This document shows positions 5,696-9,967 of a stretch of 9,967 nucleotides of DNA, piece after piece. Below the pieces are notes generated by a model. It saw nothing but the letters and a program-made list of their open reading frames with translations. It was not told the origin of the DNA and searched no databases. How positions within the stretch are numbered: the first letter of the stretch is position 1; each line of letters opens with the position of its first letter. The position numbers were made by a program, and so were the translations under genes. The stretch spans positions 1 through 9,967 of the forward strand of contig CAMBZY010000071.1 of the NCBI GenBank assembly GCA_945872325.1. Direction: 5' to 3'. Source of the stretch: Candidatus Kuenenia stuttgartensis. Its GTDB lineage: Bacteria > Planctomycetota > Planctomycetia > Isosphaerales > Isosphaeraceae.

Positions 5696-6892
5696 TTAAG
5701 ACTTGGCCGAGGCCAGTAAATCGCGGGTCTGACGAGCCACAATCAGCTCTTCGTTGGTCGGAACGGTCCAGATCTGAACCCTCGAGCCTTCCGCTGAGAG
5801 TTGGCTCTCGCCTTTGGCTGTCGCATTCTTCGTCAGGTCAAGTTCGATTCCGAACCAGCCCAGATCACGACAGACACCCTCGCGAACAACGGTCGAATTT
5901 TCGCCGATTCCGCCCGTAAAGACGATCGCATCCGCACCGCCCAGAGCCACCAGGAACGAGCCCAGATAGCGTCGGATATCGGTGATGAAAACGTCCAGAG
6001 CCAGCTTCGCCTGAACATCGCCCTTGGCCGCTGCATTCTCAATATCACGCAGGTCGTTCAAGCCACAAATGCCCAGCAAACCTGACTTTTCAGCCAAAGT
6101 ATGAAGCACTTGTTCCAGTGACTGACCGGTTTCACGCAGCACCACAGGCAGAGCGAAAACGTCGATATCACCGACACGGTTGTTATGAGGCAGCCCCGAT
6201 TGAGGGCTCATCCCCAGGCTACAACCCTGACTTTTCCCGCTGTCGATCGCGGCCAGACTGTTCGATCCACCAAGGTGACAGGAAATGATTTTGGCATCAT
6301 TCCGGCCCAGAATTTCAGCCATTCGTGTGGCGATGTAGCGGTGACTTGCCCCATGGAAGCCGTGCCGCTTGATCCCAAACTTGGTGGCCCATTCTTCAGG
6401 AATTGCATATCGCTTGGAAGACTCGGGGATGGACTGGTGAAAGTCCGTCTCAAAGGCTGCCACTAGCGGTATTTCAGGTAGTTTCTCAGCCAGCAGTCGC
6501 ATGGCTTTTGTGTAGGGTGGATTATGGGCTGGACAGACATCGGCATAAGCCTCCATCGCCTCCAGCACAGCACCATCAACCCGAACAACGCCACTCAAAT
6601 GCTTGGCATGAACGGCTTTGAAGCCGATGGCCGCCACCTCGTCCGCCGATTTCAAAACACCCGTGGCCGGGTCGGTCAGTTGCTCCAGGCACATCCGCAC
6701 AGCCACTCCGTGATCGGGCACGGCAGCTTCGCGGGTTTGAGGCCCGCTTGGGAGGTGTACAGTGCAAGGAGAACTGGCCGCGCCGATACGTTCAACGGCG
6801 CCACGGGCAAGCACGGGTTCAGCCGGGTCAGACAGGTCAAAAAGCCTGTATTTGAAGCTGGTGGAACCGAGGTTGGCGACTAGGATTTTCAC
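5696..6892 (-). CDS. ackA: Acetate/propionate kinase family acyl kinase (predicted lactyl-phosphate:ADP kinase)
   Basis: This ASKHA-fold acyl kinase (398 residues, normal length) should convert the acyl-phosphate made by PduL to the acid plus ATP. Family elements present: N7, S10, S12 and K14 in ANLGSTSFK; His123 in PAHNPP; His180 in HGFHGASHRY; His206 in SCHLGG; Arg239 in NNRVGDID; GGIGEN (327-332); and Glu381 or Glu382 in PTNEEL. Two otherwise invariant acetate-kinase positions differ by eye: the GHR-type arginine (Arg91 of the Methanosarcina enzyme) is Lys92 in GFKAVH, and the FDTAFH aspartate (Asp148) is Glu148 in FETDFH with a new Asp150. The segment GLPHNNR replaces the usual GLMMGTR. 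A divergent substrate pocket for lactyl-phosphate is a reasonable inference. Translation starts at GTG, overlapping the stop of the third hexamer gene (GTGA), so the two are coupled. The gene symbol denotes family membership rather than proven acetate specificity. Confidence 0.92.
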   Translation of the reverse strand: MKILVANLGSTSFKYRLFDLSDPAEPVLARGAVERIGAASSPCTVHLPSGPQTREAAVPDHGVAVRMCLEQLTDPATGVLKSADEVAAIGFKAVHAKHLSGVVRVDGAVLEAMEAYADVCPAHNPPYTKAMRLLAEKLPEIPLVAAFETDFHQSIPESSKRYAIPEEWATKFGIKRHGFHGASHRYIATRMAEILGRNDAKIISCHLGGSNSLAAIDSGKSQGCSLGMSPQSGLPHNNRVGDIDVFALPVVLRETGQSLEQVLHTLAEKSGLLGICGLNDLRDIENAAAKGDVQAKLALDVFITDIRRYLGSFLVALGGADAIVFTGGIGENSTVVREGVCRDLGWFGIELDLTKNATAKGESQLSAEGSRVQIWTVPTNEELIVARQTRDLLASAKS

Positions 6893-7173
6893 GACGTGGC
6901 TGCTCCCAGGAAGACAGGCAGCAGGGCATCGTCAGGCCGGGGGATCACATGGGCCGCCTTCAGCTCGCCCAGCCGAGAAGCCGCTTCAGCAGCAGCCTCC
7001 ACAGCAGCACGAACGCTGGAAACGTCGCCTGAAATCACCACCGCCACAATGCCACCGTCGAGCTTCAAAACACCGCTGATCGTCTTGACGTTGGCCGCTT
7101 TCAGGGCCGCATCAACAGCATTCAGCAGGGCCACAAGCCCAAGGGTCTCAATCAGACCAATTGCAGGATTCAT
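6889..7173 (-). CDS. BMC-H hexameric shell protein, third paralogue, edge lysine lost
   Basis: This is a 94-residue single BMC domain (Pfam00936 type) with the standard order: AIGLIET strand (4-10), helix to ALKAANV, pore-loop region, GDVSSVRAAVEAAAEAASRLGEL helix and the IPRP motif (76-79). The second half closely matches the second hexamer paralogue (SVRAAVEA, EAASR, GEL, AHVIPRPD), which points to tandem duplication. Two sites stand out. The lysine of the E-T/C-K-G motif at hexamer edges (Lys26 of PduA) is Leu11 here (codon CTT). The pore loop reads KLDGGI (37-42) instead of K-x-G-S-G. It ends in a short hydrophobic tail (LLPVFLGAATS). GGGAG about 9 nt upstream supports the ATG, and the stop overlaps the kinase GTG. 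It may be a minor or specialised facet component. Confidence 0.93.
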   Translation of the reverse strand: MNPAIGLIETLGLVALLNAVDAALKAANVKTISGVLKLDGGIVAVVISGDVSSVRAAVEAAAEAASRLGELKAAHVIPRPDDALLPVFLGAATS

Positions 7174-7203
7174 CTAGGTCGGCTCCCTTTTTAATGAAGG
7201 CTA

Positions 7204-7512
7204 TCAGCCGACGTACATTTTCAGAACAGCTGGATCGGGACGTGGAATCACGTGAGCGCTCATCAGCTCTCCCACGCGGCTGGCAGCTTCAGCGCCGGCT
7301 TCGACAGCCGCGCGAACGCTTCCAACATCGCCTTGAACCAGAGTCGCCACGAATCCACCACCCACCTGGACCCGGCCCACGATGGAGACGTTCGCAGCTT
7401 TCAGCATGGCGTCGGTTCCTTCCAGAACCCCAACCAGGCCTTTGGTTTCAATGATTCCAAGGGCATCGCCCGAAACGGCCTTGGCCGTTGTTTTCGCAGG
7501 TACAGTTGCCAT
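7204..7512 (-). CDS. BMC-H hexameric shell protein, second paralogue
   Basis: This 102-residue hexamer-forming shell protein tiles the facets. I start it at the ATG at 7512, which has AGGGAG upstream and gives an 18-residue N-terminal extension (MATVPAKTTAKAVSGD) before the BMC domain. The longer open frame back to 7632 overlaps the preceding hexamer gene and carries no family sequence. Landmarks: LGIIETKG with the conserved edge Lys24, EGTDAMLKAANV, pore loop QVGGGFV (Gly replacing the usual Ser), GDVGSVRAAVEAGAEAASRVGEL and HVIPRPD. The Lys/Thr-rich N-terminal extension is unusual for hexamer proteins and could sit on the concave face. The gene lies 19 bp after the first hexamer gene and 30 bp before the third. 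Confidence 0.94.
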   Translation of the reverse strand: MATVPAKTTAKAVSGDALGIIETKGLVGVLEGTDAMLKAANVSIVGRVQVGGGFVATLVQGDVGSVRAAVEAGAEAASRVGELMSAHVIPRPDPAVLKMYVG

Positions 7513-7531
7513 ATCTATGCGGGCTCCCTGA

Positions 7532-7822
7532 TTAGGCTTTCTTGAACGGAAGAATGCTGGCCAGGTCGCCATGAGGGCGAGGAATGACCTGTACGCTGAC
7601 CACTTCGCCGATCCGTCCGGCAGCAGCAGCACCGGCGTCTACAGCCGCTTTCACAGCCGCAACATCGCCCACGACGAATGCCGTGACGAGGCCGCTACCG
7701 ACTTTATCCCAGCCGACCAGCTCCACATTCGCTGCCTTCAGCATGGCGTCGCTGGCTTCGACAAGAGCCACAAAACCCTTGCATTCAATCATTCCCAACG
7801 CTTCCATCGGTGCCGTTGCCAT
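7532..7822 (-). CDS. BMC-H hexameric shell protein, first paralogue (canonical, PduA-like)
   Basis: This 96-residue protein is the most canonical hexamer protein of the three and probably the major facet tile. It shows MEALGMIECKGFVALVEA with the edge Lys15, SDAMLKAANVELVG, the pore loop KVGSGLV with the classical G-S-G, GDVAAVKAAVDAGAAAAGRIGE and QVIPRPHGDLASILP, all matching PduA-type proteins nearly position for position. A Cys (Cys14) precedes the edge lysine where Thr is usual. GGGAGA lies about 10 nt upstream of the ATG. It is the first shell gene after pduL, separated by 121 bp that hold a terminator-like hairpin, so shell production may be set apart from regulator and pduL expression. 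Confidence 0.96.
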   Translation of the reverse strand: MATAPMEALGMIECKGFVALVEASDAMLKAANVELVGWDKVGSGLVTAFVVGDVAAVKAAVDAGAAAAGRIGEVVSVQVIPRPHGDLASILPFKKA

Positions 7823-7890
7823 TTTCTCTATCTCCCAGGTTTCACGAGGAATACGGAAAACTCATCCTGATCACAACTCGTTCTTAAGCC

Positions 7891-7911
7891 CGCTGGAGCA
7901 CAACTCCGGCG
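7891..7911. other. Intergenic hairpin between pduL and the first shell gene
   Basis: CGCTGGAG (7891-7898) and CTCCGGCG (7904-7911) can pair over eight positions with a 5-nt loop. The fourth pair is G·U if transcribed from the plus strand and an A/C mismatch in the operon mRNA. It is therefore less stable in the known transcript. It could still be a leader structure for the shell genes. The rest of the 7823-7943 gap shows no open reading frame of note. Confidence 0.2.
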
Positions 7912-7933
7912 AACCTTTTTCAAACTGCCAGTT

Positions 7934-7952
7934 AAAAAGCCTTTTAAGGCTT
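7934..7952 (-). terminator. Terminator-like hairpin at the end of pduL
   Basis: In the transcribed direction the sequence reads AAGCCTTAAAAGGCTT followed by TTT: a 6-bp stem AAGCCT/AGGCTT with a TAAA loop, and five consecutive T from the stem end onward. The stem starts in the last two codons of pduL and includes its TAA stop. The stem is weak (three G-C pairs), so partial termination or mRNA 3'-end formation is likelier than a full stop, given that the shell genes follow in the same direction. Confidence 0.5.
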
Positions 7953-8615
7953 CACCAGCGTGACTTTATGTGCGTTTGACAGGTTCGAGGCATTCCCCTC
8001 GTCCGTATCAATATGCACTTCCATCTTCCAACTAGGATTGATCCGCACCAAAAGCCCCTCCAAAGTGGTCGGGCAATCGCTCTCAATGCGTAAGTTCATA
8101 CGATCGCCAGCTTTGACTCCATAGTAAGCCGCGTCCTTGTCAGACATGTGCACGTGCCGCTCAGCCCGAATCACACCCTCAGGCAGCTCGATCGAACCCT
8201 TCGGCCCGACCATCAAACAGCCCGGTGTGCCAGCAATGCTGCCCGACATCCGCACCGGTGCATCAATGCCCAGACTGATGGCGTCCGTAAATGCCAGCTC
8301 AAGCTGATTGAAATCCCGGCATGGGCCAAGGATACGCACGTTCGGTAAAAGTCTTTGACGAGGCCCCACGATCGAGACCGTCTCATTGGCCGCAAAATCT
8401 GTATCCTGATACAACTTCTTCATGGCCGTAAGTTTATAGCCGGGTCCGAACAGGATATCCACAGCCGCCTGATTCAAGTGGCAGTGCCGGGCCGAAATGT
8501 TCACCACCAGGTTCGGCTTGTGGCCCGTCGGTTGTGCCGATGCGCCGAAACTTCGTTCCAGGCTCTGGCGAACCAGTCTTTCCACCTGATCGCGTGCGAT
8601 CACTCCTGCGCTCAT
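7944..8615 (-). CDS. pduL: PduL-type phosphate acyltransferase with N-terminal encapsulation peptide
   Basis: This is the phosphotransacylase typical of microcompartments, unrelated to Pta, predicted to convert lactyl-CoA and phosphate to lactyl-phosphate and so recycle CoA inside the shell. Length is 223 residues. Residues 6-22 (IARDQVERLVRQSLERS region) form an amphipathic helix resembling PduL encapsulation peptides, followed by a linker. The two-zinc, two-barrel domain starts near 35. Metal-binding motifs are SARHCHL (His44, His46), ERHVHM (His154, His156) and MEVHIDTDEGNA (His201, Glu206). PGCLMVGPKG (131-140) is a well-conserved family loop. The ATG is 4 bp after the regulator stop, with GGGGGATC about 8-9 nt upstream, so the two genes are co-transcribed. 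A terminator-like hairpin begins at its last codons. Confidence 0.96.
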   Translation of the reverse strand: MSAGVIARDQVERLVRQSLERSFGASAQPTGHKPNLVVNISARHCHLNQAAVDILFGPGYKLTAMKKLYQDTDFAANETVSIVGPRQRLLPNVRILGPCRDFNQLELAFTDAISLGIDAPVRMSGSIAGTPGCLMVGPKGSIELPEGVIRAERHVHMSDKDAAYYGVKAGDRMNLRIESDCPTTLEGLLVRINPSWKMEVHIDTDEGNASNLSNAHKVTLVKP

Positions 8616-8619
8616 AAAA

Positions 8620-9423
8620 TCAGATCCCCCTGTTGGTCGCCACGCTCGTCGTCATTTCGTTCGTCACCATTGAGGCTTGCACAAGCTCCACGCCCGACCG
8701 CCTCAACATCTGCCTCTGCTCATTCGTCAGACCGTTATCTGTCACCAGTCGACCGATTTCATTCAAACCACACAGCCGGGACAGGGAAAGTTTGCCGAAC
8801 TTCGTTTGATCGGCCACCACCACCACATCCTGAGCCACAGCCATCATTTGTCTCTGTGTATCGACCAAAATTGTGTTCGAGTTATAGATCCCGTCAGGCA
8901 TGATCCCTGCAGCACCCAAAAACACGTACCTCACCCGAAGACTTGCCAGAGCCGCAATCGCCATGGGCCCCATCGCCACACCCGTCCTCGGATAAACATA
9001 TCCACCGACCAGTACCAAATCTGTCCCTGGATGCCCCGCCACCATCGCCGCTATCGGCAAGCTATTGGTTACCACCTGTAAAGGCCGGCCACACAGGGCC
9101 CTCGCCACCTCCAGGGTGGTCGTCCCACCATCCAGCAACACACTCTCTCCATCCGCCACCAGCGCCGCTGCCGCTCGACCAATCATCCGCTTCTCAGCCG
9201 CCATCGAGCCCGCCCGGTCTTCCAAAGCAGGCATTGTTCGCAACTCTGCCGAACAAAACGCCCCACCATGAGTCCGCCGGGCCAACCCAGCCTGATCCAA
9301 CGCATCCAAGTCCCGTCTGACTGTCGATTCCGATACGCCAAGAGTGCTCACCAATTCCGACAAGGTCGCAAAACCTCGGGCATTGATCAGTTCCAAAAGC
9401 TCCTGACGACGTTTATCTATCAT
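8620..9423 (-). CDS. DeoR-family transcriptional regulator of the BMC operon
   Basis: This is a 267-residue sugar-phosphate-responsive regulator, the usual length. The N-terminal winged helix-turn-helix (about 1-57) ends in the family signature SESTVRRDLDALDQAGLARR followed by THGGAF. The C-terminal DeoR sensor domain (about 75-230) contains the DGGTTT phosphate-binding loop, VTNSLPIA, DLVLVGGYV, FLGAAGI and the VVVADQTKFGK motif. Ligands of this family are usually phosphorylated sugars, so a fuculose/rhamnulose phosphate or DHAP-related effector is plausible here. The ATG at 9423 is preferred over an in-frame TTG at 9426; AGGGG lies about 14 nt upstream, which is far. It is the first gene of the operon, and TGATAGA boxes at its start suggest autoregulation. 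Confidence 0.94.
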   Translation of the reverse strand: MIDKRRQELLELINARGFATLSELVSTLGVSESTVRRDLDALDQAGLARRTHGGAFCSAELRTMPALEDRAGSMAAEKRMIGRAAAALVADGESVLLDGGTTTLEVARALCGRPLQVVTNSLPIAAMVAGHPGTDLVLVGGYVYPRTGVAMGPMAIAALASLRVRYVFLGAAGIMPDGIYNSNTILVDTQRQMMAVAQDVVVVADQTKFGKLSLSRLCGLNEIGRLVTDNGLTNEQRQMLRRSGVELVQASMVTNEMTTSVATNRGI

Positions 9424-9466
9424 CAAACGATCAAGACCCCTGACTGGTTTCTATCAAAATCTATCA
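9416..9466 (-). promoter_or_regulatory. Candidate DeoR operator: three TGATAGA boxes
   Basis: TGATAGA (TCTATCA on the plus strand) occurs at 9460-9466, 9450-9456 and 9416-9422. The first two are spaced by exactly 10 bp, one helical turn, so both would face the same side of the DNA; the third spans the regulator start codon. Direct repeats at a regulator's own promoter are typical of DeoR-family operators. Binding is not shown. Confidence 0.5.
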
Positions 9467-9487
9467 CGCAAACGGTCGACTTGGCAA
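9458..9487 (-). promoter_or_regulatory. Candidate sigma-70-like promoter of the BMC operon
   Basis: TTGCCA (9482-9487, 5 of 6 to TTGACA) and TAGATT (9458-9463, 4 of 6 to TATAAT) are separated by 18 bp and lie about 35-40 nt before the regulator start. The -10 overlaps the pair of TGATAGA boxes, as expected for repression. An imperfect palindrome ACTTG-N-CAAGT (9479-9489) overlaps the -35. Confidence 0.35.
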
Positions 9488-9635
9488 GTGCCCGTCACTC
9501 TTTATTTTGTAAATCCGTTGTATTGTGCCCATTTTCCATCATGAGCCGCCTTCCCTTTTCCAAGCCGCATCTTGCGACCGGACTGTCCCTTAATCCACAA
9601 TATCGGCAAACAAGCCTCTACAGGATGAACCAACT

Positions 9636-9967
9636 ATGCCGGAATTGCCCGAAGTGGAAACGATGGTGCGGGGCCTGCGGCCTGCAATGCTCGGATCCAC
9701 CATCCTCCAGATCGAACTCCTTGACCACTTCATGCTCCATGGAGGAAGCCCGGATCAAATCACACAATCCCTGACCAATCAGAAGGTTCTGGCAATCCAC
9801 CGGCGCGGCAAGTGGGTCCTGATCGAAGTCGAAACCGGCCCTGTTCTAGTCATCGAACCCCGCATGACCGGCGGATTCTGGCTCGTCACCCCCGATCGCC
9901 CCAACCAGGCCCGCCTGATTTTTCATGTCAGCGTTACACCTTATAAAATCTGGTTCTGCGACACCCG
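9636..9967 (+). CDS. mutM: Formamidopyrimidine-DNA glycosylase (Fpg/MutM), N-terminal part cut by window edge
   Basis: The plus-strand frame from the ATG at 9636 stays open for 110 codons to the right edge and opens with MPELPEVE, the hallmark of Fpg/Nei glycosylases. After removal of Met, Pro is the Schiff-base nucleophile for excising oxidised purines, and the next Glu is catalytic. The segment RRGKW (56-60) carries the conserved lysine, and EPRMTGGFWL corresponds to the family's H-L-G-M-S/T-G strand, with Glu-Pro-Arg where His-Leu-Gly is usual. AGGATG about 9 nt upstream serves the ATG. The gene diverges from the operon across a 212-bp gap and is probably an unrelated housekeeping neighbour marking the operon boundary. 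The zinc-finger end is outside the window. Confidence 0.93.
   Translation, partial: MPELPEVETMVRGLRPAMLGSTILQIELLDHFMLHGGSPDQITQSLTNQKVLAIHRRGKWVLIEVETGPVLVIEPRMTGGFWLVTPDRPNQARLIFHVSVTPYKIWFCDT

Noticed and set aside
7513..7632. N-terminal extension of the second hexamer gene back to 7632
   Set aside because: It would overlap the first hexamer gene by about 100 nt and encodes no BMC sequence; the ATG at 7512 has a ribosome binding site.
8355..8903. Plus-strand open frame opposite pduL and the regulator
   Set aside because: Spans the junction of two well-supported minus-strand genes and has a low-complexity Ser/Pro/Arg/His-rich translation.
9268..9774. Plus-strand open frame of 168 codons across the regulator start and into mutM
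   Set aside because: It overlaps the regulator on the opposite strand and mutM in a different frame; mutM has the diagnostic MPELPEVE start and wins this region.
1..9967. CRISPR arrays, tRNA/rRNA genes, insertion sequences or att sites
   Set aside because: No regularly spaced repeats, tRNA cloverleaf, transposase motifs or terminal inverted repeats were seen; the operon looks intact with no sign of recent insertion.

Overview
The window is almost entirely one bacterial microcompartment (BMC) operon of the Planctomycetes-Verrucomicrobia (PVM) type, read on the minus strand, with the start of a DNA-repair gene diverging from it at the right edge. The host is inferred to be a planctomycete. The reasons are the gene set (class II sugar-phosphate aldolase, CoA-acylating aldehyde dehydrogenase, PduL, acetate-kinase-like enzyme, lactate/malate dehydrogenase), the three single-domain pentamer proteins, and the absence of B12- or glycyl-radical signature enzymes. 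From established knowledge, loci of this kind were shown in Planctomyces limnophilus to be needed for growth on L-fucose and L-rhamnose. The species cannot be named from this sequence.

Layout in the direction of transcription (right to left): DeoR-family regulator (9423-8620), pduL (8615-7944), three tandem hexamer shell genes (7822-7532, 7512-7204, 7173-6889), acetate-kinase family gene (6892-5696), pentamer shell gene 1 (5666-5349), aldehyde dehydrogenase (5243-3819), pentamer gene 2 (3749-3489), a protein of unknown function (3492-2695), pentamer gene 3 (2698-2420), class II aldolase (2336-1362), lactate/malate dehydrogenase (1314-226), and the first 78 codons of an unrecognised gene that runs off the left edge (236-1). 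On the plus strand, mutM starts at 9636 and runs off the right edge. Several junctions overlap by 4 bp (ATGA or GTGA), which indicates translational coupling. No gene-free stretch exceeds about 210 bases, and I see no RNA genes, CRISPR arrays or insertion sequences.

Proposed working model. Fuculose- or rhamnulose-1-phosphate is split by the aldolase into DHAP and L-lactaldehyde. Inside the shell the lactaldehyde is oxidised to lactyl-CoA (aldehyde dehydrogenase), converted to lactyl-phosphate (PduL) and then to lactate plus ATP (kinase). The lactate/malate dehydrogenase is a candidate for NAD/NADH balance or for linking lactate to central metabolism. Four proteins carry short amphipathic helices typical of encapsulation peptides.

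Points that go beyond a routine annotation: a third hexamer paralogue that has lost the conserved edge lysine and has an altered pore loop; a kinase with changes at two positions normally invariant in acetate kinase; a malate-type arginine and a long Ser/Gly tail in the dehydrogenase; two helices on the aldolase tail; a protein of unknown function translated between two pentamer proteins; and repeated TGATAGA boxes at the regulator start, a candidate operator. Residue equivalences are alignments made by eye from memory and should be confirmed with real alignments.
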